Assembly (NCBI GenBank): GCA_032718475.1
Contig: JAUCBJ010003953.1
Span: forward strand, 1 to 64,000
Length of the DNA stretch: 64,000 nucleotides
Direction of reading: 5' to 3'
From: Nemertoderma westbladi
Taxonomy: Eukaryota > Xenacoelomorpha > Nemertodermatida > Nemertodermatidae
The translations under genes were made by a program, and so were the position numbers. This document shows, in pieces, positions 21,931 through 32,600 of this stretch (its first letter is position 1; each line of letters starts with the position of its first letter). The notes under the pieces are model-generated. The model was given only the letters and a program-made list of their open reading frames with translations. It was not told where the DNA came from and searched no databases.

Positions 21931-24615
21931 ATGTATCGATATATTATTTGTAAATGGGACACATATTTACTGCCCAATCGAATAACGTCCCGTGGGATTC
22001 GTAGATTACGGGGAGTTCAAACTATTCGTACTAGAAAACCTATTCCTTCAAATGAAATCTTTGAATTCGACAGATTTGATGCTGATGCGACGATAATAAA
22101 GTTTCTTGCATCGAGTGGGATTTCAGTTCTAAACAAAGATTCTATGAGCAACGAACAACAATGGGACAAAGAACCAATGAGATTAACTATTGATAAACCG
22201 CGACATAAAATTCCTATAGGTCTACCGATATCCGAAATAAATGGAAATATATATTCTGTTAATGGCGATAATGTTGACATGACTCATAAGCAACCTAACC
22301 AATCATATATGGCGAAACGGAATGATGACATTGGTGACTGGTGGGAAATGCTCAAACTACTAAGCGATAAGCCAAGACAGACGAAAACCAAAAAGCCTAA
22401 AGCTGTAAAAACTAAAAAATTACAAATAGAAGGTAATACTTCGGAACATAGTGGGACAATAATCCGCCATACTACTCCGGGGTATAATACGGAAGGTAGT
22501 GCCTCGATCATTGGGGAAAGTACACAACAAAAGGCACGTATCAAAAGTAACAAAAAGAAAATTAAACTTCAAACGGAAAATTTAATACCAACAGTTAATA
22601 ATCAAGTCTCACCACATGAAGGCAATGTTAATACAAATTCGAAACTAGAAAAACGCAATGGAAAACACCAAAATCAAGGCAAACTTCCGACTGATAGTTT
22701 CATAAAAAACCGTAAGACCGGTATGTATGGTGACCCTGATGTTTTTGGAACTCTTCGGCACACTAAATGTAGGGACAATTTACCGAACAACCACACGTTT
22801 TACTTTCCGACTCCACGGGAACAACAACAGGATGATAATTTCCAAATTTCTCAATATATCAAACTTCCTGAACCATCTTCATATGGCTTTCCGATCAGCA
22901 AAAAGGAAAAATCTTTGAAACTGTTGCTTAAAATGGAGGATGGCGAAAAGGAAAATGAGAAAGAAGTTGAATTTATAAACAGGAGAATGACTCCGCATTG
23001 GTTTCATTACGCGATAAAAAAACTCGAAAAGTTAGACAAACTGCCCGAAGCTATAGACTTGTTCGAGAGAGTTGCCATGAAAGTACGAAATATCCCTCCG
23101 TTGGAAGTGAATTACACAGTTCTTATGGGTTTCTGCGGCCGTAAGGGCTATTCTGATAAGGCGTTCGAACTGTTTCAATCCATGAAAGATAACGAAGTAA
23201 AACCATCAGTAGCGACCTACACTGCTCTCTTGAACTCTTGTGCTAATGCACCCGGCGACGACTCCAACAGAGTAGACGAAGTAAGGACTGGGATGCGACA
23301 GCTAGGGGTGGTACCCAACCGCATTCACTTACACGCCATGATGAAGGCATACGCTTTCAAGGGTCACTTTGCCAAAGTCATGGAAGTCTACAGGGAGATG
23401 TTAACCTTGGGGTTCAATCCAACAGCCGAAACTATGTCCTTCGTGCAAATGGGTTGCATTGGAAACAAAGATGAAGGCTTTCGGTACATGATATACCTTT
23501 GGCACGAGATGAAGAAATCGTCAATATCCCCTAATTTTTGCAATTTTAATTTGCTGCTTCGTGCTGCCAGAGACTGTAATTTCGCAGAGGGACAAGTGCC
23601 GCTTCTTCTTTCTCAAATATCCCGTGGTTTTCTTCCATCAAATGATCATATTCGTGGAGACTCAGGTGAGCAGATGTTACCTGACAATATGAACAAAAAA
23701 CATATCGACTCAGATAATCAGACCCGTCTAACTGACCAACCAGCTCGGGAAGTTGTAACACATGATGGTAATGGTGGTGTTTCTACGAAGACGACCAACA
23801 ATGCTGTTCTGAACCAGAACACAGCCATCCGACTTCCAACCAGTCTCACCTTGCTGCCTGGTGCCTCTCTACCCAGTCAGCTCATCTCAATTGGCGGGGC
23901 GAACACGCCCCAAGAACGGTTGCAGTTACTAGGCGGATTACAAGGAGTCTTATCCGAAATGAACCTTCATAAAATTAAACCCAACTTAAAAACCCTAACT
24001 TTACTTGCATTCTGTATAAACCCGCAAAGTGATGACGACATGAACACGCTGATAAAACTCGCAAAAAAACAGCGGATAAAGTTGGATGTTCATTTTTTCA
24101 ACACGCTCTTACGTATTCGTGTAAGAAGTAACTCGTATGACGGTATTACTGTGGTTCTTGAGACCATGAAGAAGCATCATTGTGTCCCAGATATCAAAAC
24201 ATTCGCAAATTTGGCCAGACAATGCAAACGGATAGACCAAGCAGAAAAACTCTTCAGCGAAATTGACGGACACGGTATTCCTCTGAACGTGCAAACATTC
24301 CGCGCTGTTATCCTCTCAGGAATAAAGAATCCCCCGTATCTGTGTTGGATTCTCAGAGAGATGAGTCGTCGAAAGATACAGCCGAATAAATCCGTGATTG
24401 ACATATTGGAGCCGTTGGGGTTGTTCGCGAATAGGCGACAAATGGAGGAGGAGATTGGCGAGCGGAGATTGAAGCAGTGGGATATATTTCGGAGACAATA
24501 CAGAAGTTGGTTGAAGGTGGCTGTGTTAGAGGAAGAGCATCCGTGGGATAAGTTCAAGCCCATCGACTGGAAGACAGAACCGAGTAGAATAGATGAAGTA
24601 ATAGATCTAGTATGA
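21931..24615 (+). CDS. PTCD1: PTCD1-like mitochondrial pentatricopeptide repeat protein
   Basis: An 894-residue intronless frame. PTCD1 is an RNA-binding protein of animal mitochondria linked to 16S rRNA and tRNA-Leu handling. The first 35 residues are rich in Arg and lack acidic residues apart from one Asp (RITSRGIRRLRGVQTIRTRK), fitting a mitochondrial targeting peptide. Residues about 130-340 are a Lys/Asn-rich linker unlike any domain. PPR repeats start at about 350 (TPHWFHYAIKKLEKLDKLPE, then VNYTVLMGFCGRKGYSDKAF, VATYTALLNSCANAP, MGCIGNKDEGFRYMIYLW, NFNLLLRAARDCNFAEGQVP). A second linker spans about 565-650. More repeats follow (LKTLTLLAFC, FFNTLLRIR, KTFANLARQC, QTFRAVILSG). The end (RQYRSWLKVAVLEEEHPWDKF) matches the PTCD1 C-terminal segment. 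It is longer than the vertebrate protein (about 700 residues) because of the linkers. Confidence 0.9.
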   Translation: MYRYIICKWDTYLLPNRITSRGIRRLRGVQTIRTRKPIPSNEIFEFDRFDADATIIKFLASSGISVLNKDSMSNEQQWDKEPMRLTIDKPRHKIPIGLPISEINGNIYSVNGDNVDMTHKQPNQSYMAKRNDDIGDWWEMLKLLSDKPRQTKTKKPKAVKTKKLQIEGNTSEHSGTIIRHTTPGYNTEGSASIIGESTQQKARIKSNKKKIKLQTENLIPTVNNQVSPHEGNVNTNSKLEKRNGKHQNQGKLPTDSFIKNRKTGMYGDPDVFGTLRHTKCRDNLPNNHTFYFPTPREQQQDDNFQISQYIKLPEPSSYGFPISKKEKSLKLLLKMEDGEKENEKEVEFINRRMTPHWFHYAIKKLEKLDKLPEAIDLFERVAMKVRNIPPLEVNYTVLMGFCGRKGYSDKAFELFQSMKDNEVKPSVATYTALLNSCANAPGDDSNRVDEVRTGMRQLGVVPNRIHLHAMMKAYAFKGHFAKVMEVYREMLTLGFNPTAETMSFVQMGCIGNKDEGFRYMIYLWHEMKKSSISPNFCNFNLLLRAARDCNFAEGQVPLLLSQISRGFLPSNDHIRGDSGEQMLPDNMNKKHIDSDNQTRLTDQPAREVVTHDGNGGVSTKTTNNAVLNQNTAIRLPTSLTLLPGASLPSQLISIGGANTPQERLQLLGGLQGVLSEMNLHKIKPNLKTLTLLAFCINPQSDDDMNTLIKLAKKQRIKLDVHFFNTLLRIRVRSNSYDGITVVLETMKKHHCVPDIKTFANLARQCKRIDQAEKLFSEIDGHGIPLNVQTFRAVILSGIKNPPYLCWILREMSRRKIQPNKSVIDILEPLGLFANRRQMEEEIGERRLKQWDIFRRQYRSWLKVAVLEEEHPWDKFKPIDWKTEPSRIDEVIDLV

Positions 24616-24952
24616 TTCTCCTTTACGCTATGGCGGGTGCAAACGATCGATTCATGTAATAACAAAAAAACTTGAAGGGCAGAGTGTTGCAATTAGAATA
24701 CAACAACAACTACATACAGACTAACCGTTTTATTTAAACTTAATTTTATCTGAAAAGTTATCTCTCACTAAACCACTTAAGGCGACCATTAACCCCCACT
24801 TTCATGTGGTGATATTTTTTATATTAAAAAATTATTGAAATTTTTTCGAAAAACTTTGGCTATTTTCAATGTTTTCATCGATTAAATATGAAAAATTAAA
24901 AAAATTAATACCAGGTAGAGTCCAAAAATGCACATAATTTTTTGTAAGGGGC
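24616..24952. other. intergenic downstream of PTCD1-like
   Basis: AT-rich with several A runs. No canonical AATAAA is seen in the first 150 bases after the stop (AATAAC is at about 24659). Nothing else is supported. Confidence 0.4.
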
Positions 24953-25401
24953 GTTCATAAAGTATGTCACGCACTAGGGGGGGGGGGGGGGGGGGTCAAG
25001 CTTGCGTGGCATTTTATGACAGAGTTGGTGTCGGTCACGGCGATGTTATGCTTTAATTTTAGCTTAACACATTTTTAGATGAGTTGGTAACTTTAAAGAA
25101 AACACTAAACTTAATAACTAAATAATATAATAACAATAAAATAACTAAATTCAAGTGACCACTTGACTTGCCAGTGGGAAAATGTAGATAGTGATTCAAT
25201 ATATTGTATTTTGGCATAACAAACATTGTGTATTATTGACATAAAATATTTTTTGTCGGGGGGGGGGGGGGGGGGGGGGGGTATTGCAATTTACTAAATG
25301 TGACAGGGGGAGGGGGTGTAGAGCTTGCATGATACTTTGTGACAGTGGGGGGAGGCGAAGGGTCAAAAATCGGGAAAATTTGCGTGACATACTTTATGAA
25401 C
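24953..25401. mobile_element. 449 bp non-autonomous DNA element with perfect terminal inverted repeats
   Basis: The outermost 21 bases at each end are perfect inverse copies (GTTCATAAAGTATGTCACG...). The interior has two long G runs (24977-24996 and 25258-25280) and shorter G-rich words, all on the same strand. There is no coding capacity and no clear target-site duplication. Confidence 0.8.
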
Positions 25402-25556
25402 TTGCGGCGTTTTGTCATTGCATAGATAAATAATAAGAAATTGCACATACGGTTTTATTGAAATTAGTATCTTTTTGACTATTCTTTTTTTCCCGCCACA
25501 CCTCATCAACAAAGAGTTCATAGAACGAATTGTCATTGGTCATATGCAAGTATTTT

Positions 25557-25679
25557 CAACCCGGGTTGATATTATTTTCAACCCGGGTTGATATTATTTT
25601 CAACCCGGGTTGATATTATTTTCAACCCGGGTTGATATTATTTTCAACCCGGGTTGATATTATTTTCAACCCGGGTTGA
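25557..25679. repeat. 22 bp tandem repeat of a palindrome, 6 copies
   Basis: Six copies of CAACCCGGGTTG, a perfect 12 bp palindrome, start at 25557, 25579, 25601, 25623, 25645 and 25667. They are joined by identical ATATTATTTT spacers. Two DNA turns per unit would put every palindrome on the same helix face. Confidence 0.95.
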
Positions 25680-25884
25680 AATTAAAAAAAAAACGCTTAA
25701 TTAATATTGTTTGGCCGCTTTCAGCCACCGTACAGACCTGTTGAACATACATTATATATATGTTTAGTATTCTTATTATTTAGTACGAATAGGTCGGAAC
25801 TTATTTTCATTTTGCCTTTATTATATACTTCTAAATACTTTCTGAAATTACAGCTAGCATTTACTAATGATAGCAATCTGAGCT

Positions 25885-26000
25885 AAACAGTGAAATCAAG
25901 GATTTTATCCATGGAACACGCCTCATTGGTAGATTGTCTACTGACAATCTACCAATAAGGAGTCAGTGTTCCATGGATTAAATCCTTGATTTCACTGTTT
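25885..26000. repeat. long near-perfect hairpin
   Basis: The left arm (AACAGTGAAATCAAGGATTT, ATCCATGGAACAC, ATTGGTAGATTGTC) pairs with the right arm (GACAATCTACCAAT, GTGTTCCATGGAT, AAATCCTTGATTTCACTGTT). The loop is about 4 bases. It is a compact foldback MITE or a recent inverted duplication, with no coding content. Confidence 0.85.
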
Positions 26001-26001
26001 A

Positions 26002-26112
26002 TTCGACGCAATAATAATAATTCATCCCTCTCCAGGGAAAATTTGACGCAAATACCGTAGTAACCTGTTCTATTATTGACTTTAGTTTATTGTTTTGGTT
26101 AGAATAACGTAA
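26002..26112 (-). mobile_element. core-family foldback element, partial copy b
   Basis: The minus strand reads CTAACCAAAACAATAAAC, then GAACAGGTTAC, then an arm with two TTGCGTC words around CCCTGGAGAGGGATGAAT. The arm aligns with the arm of the element at 52893-53065; the core matches 18598-18916. It directly abuts the hairpin at 25885-26000. Confidence 0.6.
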
Positions 26113-27599
26113 TAAATATTGATTCGAGGAGGCGAGATGGGTTTTTTTTTAAATGACATTTTTAGCGTATTTATATACGCCAGTTTACAATAATCAATGC
26201 CCATCCAAACACTAGGCCTATAGTAAATATACATTATTACTATTTTGACCAACCCCACCGCCACCACCACATTCATTATTTTTATAACCCAATAATTAAT
26301 CTTGCTTTTTTCTCGTGCAGATTTTCCTATTTGAATGGATTTAATTGACCTGATAAAATATGAACTGCATCATAACGGAATGAAGTTCTCAAAATATTTA
26401 ATAAAGGCGAATCATTTACAATACCGACAACCACTTAGTGAGTCGACACGCGTAAACGAATCGAATTGACAGAAGTGGGTCGGCAACTGATGAAGGACTG
26501 ACACAAACTAACTAACCACTCAATGTAAATAATTACACCCGAGCTAATGAACCCTACCTCCGCGTACTAATTGTCATCTCGAGCAGACACTCAAAGTGCC
26601 TTTCTAGATAGTGCCGACGGCATGATACGGCGGCCAGCACATCCATAGCAACGCCATGGAAATCAACCTAAAGTTAACGTGCAAGTTAATTACACATGAC
26701 CAATCCTTCCCCGACACACTGATTCGTGCCCGTAGTTCCGGGAACAGCCTCAAGGAATTCCTACTTATTAAACCACCGCCAATTCTACGGTATTCACCTG
26801 ACTATTTGGCCTTCAAAACGGCGATAGATAAAACGTTTTGTGTGAAGCAACTCGCATAAAGGTTGACGTTGAGTGGACTTTTAGGCTAATGGTCTCGCGA
26901 GCCGCTGCCTTAGAGATAGAGGGACGCCAAGGAAGGATATTGGGGGTTAGATAAGGTTCTCTGGCAATCTCAACGTCTCCACCCATATCGCTTCGCAGTG
27001 ACAGTGGACTCCAACTGATTGCGGAGGCCACTTACGCATCATCCTCCGGCTTACATGGGAATTAATGAAAGCCTGTCGGTCCACTATAACGCACCTGTGT
27101 GATTGACTCCTTCCTAAAATTGAACTGACGGTAGCTGCTCTGCTGCAGGGGAAACTGGTTGTCAAATACAAACTCACGGACAAGAAAATAAATGATAATA
27201 TTATCCGTCGAAGATGGAACCTCACTAATTTAGCAGCTATAATTATTTGTTTATCAATTAAAAAATAACTAAAAATTACGGGAATCATTTGTAAGTAAAT
27301 TATTACCGATTGGAAAATTGGTACCGGTACCTAATTTATCAATATAATTCCAGACAAACAGTAAATTTGAGTTTGTCTTTCTTTATATTATATTAACTGT
27401 TTTAGGGGTCTTAACTAACCTCGAATGATAGGATTATTTTATCGAAATTAAATTATATTATTTATTTACAATATGAGTTTTGAATTTACATTTTTTCTTA
27501 ATTTGAGTTTTGAGGGACTAATCCTAAAACACATGCGTAATTTTAACCGGGTGGTTTACCTACAAATTTAGGAATCGCGCAATTTCATTAAATCTCATA
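26113..27599. other. intergenic, no supported gene
   Basis: Small open frames (26656-26859, 67 codons; 26947-27288 minus, 113 codons) show no recognisable domain and no compositional sign of coding. GGTACCGGTACC occurs at about 27319. Confidence 0.4.
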
Positions 27600-27712
27600 T
27601 CTCTCCAAACCAGGGATGCTTCTCGACCTTACTAGGTCCCATCAGCGAGGTGTCTGTTTCGAACCTGGGACCTCACAGTATAAGACAACCACTAGGTCAC
27701 AGGTCCACATGT
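27600..27712 (-). mobile_element. tRNA-derived SINE fragment
   Basis: On the minus strand TGACCTAGTGG (27689-27699) is a good A-box and GGTTCGAAACA (27655-27665) a fair B-box. They are about 23 bp apart, tighter than in a functional tRNA. A non-tRNA body (TGGGACCTAGTAAGGTCGAG) follows. Head and promoter boxes are seen; calling it a SINE is inference. Confidence 0.55.
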
Positions 27713-28590
27713 GATTTTCGGTAAAATTAACTTACCATTCGAGGTTAAGACCTGAGGTTCGTCTATATACGATAATCAATGTGTAAATTGGGTGGTTGAC
27801 TTTCTACTTTTAAATACAATTACGTGAACTAATAATACGTTACTTGGCCCTACCCGTAGAATGAAGTCGAGATGAGCCTTTGCGGCTTTGCGTATCCGTA
27901 TAATTAATGGATCAGATCACTCTTACCAAATTTCAGATGAATCTGATGGTTGGTTCTATAATTATAATGCTTCTATAAATAGTCTAGTGGAGTAGAGAAT
28001 GCCTAAACTTTAGATAGTCTACTGTATATACACATGTACCAAGTTTGGTTACATTTCATCAAAGATTGGCAGACTTATTAGCCTTCAAAAATTTCAAACG
28101 ACAACCAACTCCAGACGGTCCACTAATTATATCGCTACGAACCGTTCACCTAGATTTTGTGGCTCGCCCCACACATAGATTAGATACATTTTATTTATAT
28201 ATTTTTTACAGATATAAAGATAGTTATTTGGGGAATGGAAGGATAAGATACGATACGTTTTGTACGTATTTTGTTAATTTTTAGGAAATACAAGAGGATA
28301 AGAAAAATACAAGAGCCCTTTTTTCCAAATGTTTTTCTAAGTAATTAAACATGCAGTAGTTTCTGCTCTACTAAATCGGTAATATCATATAATCCTTCAC
28401 TGATGGCCCCCAGGTTTGACTTCCACGTCAAAGCGGCAACGAACACCCGGTCGGGTCGACAAGGTGTTGACCAGATCGACAATGATCTCATATCTCTTTA
28501 AGTATGCAATATATAATACAAACTAACTCATTCAGTGAACCAAAGCAATTAATAACTTTATAACACGAGTGTTATCAGATCTCTAAAATT
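27713..28590. other. intergenic, no supported gene
   Basis: A 79-codon frame at 28045-28284 has no recognisable domain. Nothing else stands out. Confidence 0.4.
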
Positions 28591-28853
28591 ACATTGATAG
28601 TCTCTATAAAGCTGCATTACCAAGTACATTGATAGCGTCTATAATGCTGCATTACCAAGTACATTGATAGTCTCTATAATGCTGCATTTCCAAGTACATC
28701 GATAGTGTCGATAATGCTGCATTACCAAGTACATTGATAGTCTCTATAATGCTGCATTACCAAGTACATTGATAGTCTCTATAATGCTGCATTACCAAGT
28801 ACATTGATAGTCTCTATAATGCTTTATTACCAAATACATTGATACACGATTAC
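28591..28853 (+). repeat. tandem repeat, 35 bp unit, about 7.5 copies
   Basis: ACATTGATAGTCTCTATAAT starts at 28591 and recurs every 35 bases to 28836. Units differ by one or two bases, with the first and last most diverged. Confidence 0.95.
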
Positions 28854-29614
28854 AGCTTGGAATATGAGAAGTCCAAGCTCTTCTCATAGTAATAATGTAT
28901 TCTAACATGAATTTTTAACTAACCGGGTAACATTACTATCATCACGGAGCTTGGAAAGAAACCGACAATACTAGCAATGAGATAGACAATAGAAGTGAGA
29001 TCAATAATATTACTTAATAAGGAACGCCCGCCATTGTATTTGAAGTACCAGGTGCATAAACAAAACCGAGTATTCGTTGAAACAGGCAGGCAGTAATGGG
29101 ATCAGATATTGCATTTGGCTGCTGAAAATATAATCCATATTCAAGATTTGACATAACCAAGGTCCAATCCCGCACCATGTTGTTGTAAACTTTTTATAAA
29201 TCAGAAAAATGCCGATAACAATATTGTACACTAACGATCGAGGCAAAGCAAGGTTCCAACAAAAACCCGAAGAAGAACCCCGAAAAAATCAAAGGAAAAT
29301 AAATATAAAATTACTCAGCACTGACCTTATAAGTATTTATTTAGTAAGAGATTGATTGGCCACTGAGCAATAGAGATGACAATGTTAAATGGCAAAACTT
29401 AACCTGTAAACTTGCAATAATGATGTTTACGAATTTAATATCAAAAATCTAAAGACAGTGCTTTTGTTATATTTTTAGATTGGTTATGCGCCAGATACCA
29501 TGCCTCTCACCCAACCCATCAAGTAATAGTTGCACATGAGAAGTGTCAAACACGCCAAATTTATTCAATTATTAGGCCGCATAGTACACCGTCAACCGGA
29601 CAGTTTAAAAGTCC
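28854..29614. other. intergenic, no supported gene
   Basis: It starts with a short inverted pair (AGCTTGGAATATGAGAAG and CCAAGCTCTTCTCAT, about 28852-28888). No gene or RNA is supported. Confidence 0.4.
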
Positions 29615-32600
29615 TGTTGGGCAGTGAGAAGGAGTCATACTTGTGGGGGTGGTGTTGGGTTGTTAGAAGGAGTCATACTTGTGAGGGTGGTGTTGGTGTT
29701 GGGCTATAAGAAGGAGTCATACATGTGAGGGTGGTGTTGGGCTGTAAGAAGGATTCATACATGTGAGGGTGGTGTTGGGTTGTTAGAAGGAGTCATACTT
29801 GTGAGGGTGGTGTTGGTGTTGGGCTATAAGAAGGAGTCATACATGTGAGGGTGGTGTTGGGCAGTAAGAAGGAGTCATACTTGTGGGGGTGGTGTTGGGT
29901 TGTTAGAAGGAGTCATACTTGTGAGGGTGGTGTTGGTGTTGGGCTATAAGAAGGAGTCATACATGTGAGGGTGGTGTTGGGCAGTAAGAAGGAGTCATAC
30001 TTGTGGGGGTGGTGTTGGGTTGTTAGAAGGAGTCATACTTGTGAGGGTGGTGTTGGTGTTGGGCTATAAGAAGGAGTCATACATGTGAGGGTGGTGTTGG
30101 GCTGTAAGAAGGATTCATACATCTGAGGGTGGTGTTAGGCAGTGAGAAGGAGTCATACATGTGAGGGTGGTGTTGGGCTGTAAGAAGGAGTCATACATGT
30201 GAGGGTGGTGTTGGTGTTGGGCTGTAAGAAGGAGTCATACATGTGAGGGTGGTGTTGGGCTGTAAGAAGGATTCATACATCTGAGGGTGGTGTTGGGCTG
30301 TAAGAAGGAGTCATCCTTGTGGGGGTGGTGTTGGGTTGTTAGAAGGAGTCATACTTGTGAGGGTGGTGTTGGTGTTGGGCTATAAGAAGGAGTCATACAT
30401 GTGAGGGTGGTGTTGGGCAGTAAGAAGGAGTCATACTTGTGGGGGTGGTGTTGGGTTGTTAGAAGGAGTCATACTTGTGAGGGTGGTGTTGGTGTTGGGC
30501 TATAAGAAGGAGTCATACATGTGAGGGTGGTGTTGGGCAGTAAGAAGGAGTCATACTTGTGGGGGTGGTGTTGGGTTGTTAGAAGGAGTCATACTTGTGA
30601 GGGTGGTGTTGGTGTTGGGCTATAAGAAGGAGTCATACATGTGAGGGTGGTGTTGGGCTGTAAGAAGGATTCATACATCTGAGGGTGGTGTTAGGCAGTG
30701 AGAAGGAGTCATACATGTGAGGGTGGTGTTGGGCTGTAAGAAGGAGTCATACATGTGAGGGTGGTGTTGGTGTTGGGCTGTAAGAAGGAGTCATACATGT
30801 GAGGGTGGTGTTGGGCTGTAAGAAGGATTCATACATCTGAGGGTGGTGTTGGGCTGTAAGAAGGAGTCATCCTTGTGGGGGTGGTGTTGGGTTGTTAGAA
30901 GGAGTCATACATGTGAGGGTGGTGTTGGGCTGTAAGGAGTCATACTTGTGAGGGTGGTGTTGGGCTGTAAGAAGGAGTCATACTTGTGAGGGTGGTGTTG
31001 GTGTTGGGCTGTAAGAAGGAGTCATACATGTGAGGGTGGTGTTGGGCTGTAAGAAGGATTCATACATCTGAGGGTGGTGTTGGGCTGTAAGAAGGAGTCA
31101 TCCTTGTGGGGGTGGTGTTGGGTTGTTAGAAGGAGTCATACATGTGAGGGTGGTGTTGGGCTGTAAGGAGTCATACTTGTGAGGGTGGTGTTGGGCTGTA
31201 AGAAGGAGTCATATATGTGATGGTGGTGTTGGGCTTTAAGAAGGAGTCATACATGTTAGGGTGGTGTTAGGCAGTGAGAAGGAGTCATACATGTGAGGGT
31301 GGTGTTAGGCAGTGAGAAGGAGTCATACATGTGAGGGTGGTGTTGGGCTGTAAGAAGGAGTCATACATGTGAGGGTGGTGTTGGTGTTGGGCTGTAAGAA
31401 GGAGTCATACATGTGAGGGTGGTGTTGGGCTGTAAGAAGGATTCATACATCTGAGGGTGGTGTTGGGCTGTAAGAAGGAGTCATCCTTGTGGGGGTGGTG
31501 TTGGGTTGTTAGAAGGAGTCATACATGTGAGGGTGGTGTTGGGCTGTAAGAAGGATTCATACATCTGAGGGTGGTGTTGGGCTGTAAGAAGGAGTCATCC
31601 TTGTGGGGGTGGTGTTGGGTTGTTAGAAGGAGTCATACATGTGAGGGTGGTGTTGGGCTGTAAGGAGTCATACTTGTGAGGGTGGTGTTGGGCTGTAAGA
31701 AGGAGTCATATATGTGATGGTGGTGTTGGGCTTTAAGAAGGAGTCATACATGTGAGGGTGGTGTTGGGGTGTAAGAAGGAGTCATACATGTGAGGGTGGT
31801 GTTGGGCTGTAAGAAGGAGTCATACATGTGAGGGTGGTGTTGGGCTTTAAGAAGGAGTCATACATGTGAGGGTGGTGTTGGGCTGTAAGAAGGAGTCATA
31901 CATGTGAGGGTGGTGTTGGGCTGTAAGAAGGAGTCATACTTGTGAGGGTTGTGTTGGGGTGTAAGAAGGAGTCATACATGTGAGGGTGGTGTTGGGTTGT
32001 TAGAAGGAGTCATACATGTGAGGGTGGTGTTGGGCTGTAAGGAGTCATCCTTGTGAGGGTGGTGTTTGGGTGTAAGAAGGACCCATACATGTGAGGGTGG
32101 TGTTGGGCTGTAAGAAGGAGTCATACTTGTGAGGGTGGTGTTGGGCTGTAAGAAGGAGTCATACATGTGAGGGTGGTGTTGGGCTGTAAGAAGGAGTCAT
32201 ACTTGTGAGGGTTGTGTTGGGGTGTAAGAAGGAGTCATACATGTGAGGGTGGTGTTGGGCTGTAAGAAGGAGTCATACATGTGAGGGTGGTGTTGGGCTG
32301 TAAGAAGGAGTCATCCTTGTGAGGGTGGTGTTGGGTTGTTAGAAGGAGTCATACATGTGAGGGTGGTGTTGGGCTGTAAGAAGGAGTCATACATGTGAGG
32401 GTGGTGTTGGGCTGTAAGGAGTCATACTTGTGAGGGTGGTGTTTGGGTGTAAGAAGGACCCATACATGTGAGGGTGGTGTTGGGCTGTAAGAAGGAGTCA
32501 TACATGTGAGGGTGGTGTTGGGCTGTAAGAAGAAGTCATCCTTATGAGGGTGGTGTTGGGTTGTTAGAAGGAGTTATACATGTGAGGGTGGTGTTGGGCT

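Noticed and set aside
26656-26859. Small plus-strand gene of 67 codons
   Set aside because: Good start context but no homology I recognise and no supporting features.
28591-28853. Common origin of the two 35 bp repeats (28591 and 51057)
   Set aside because: Same length, but the unit sequences share no alignable words.
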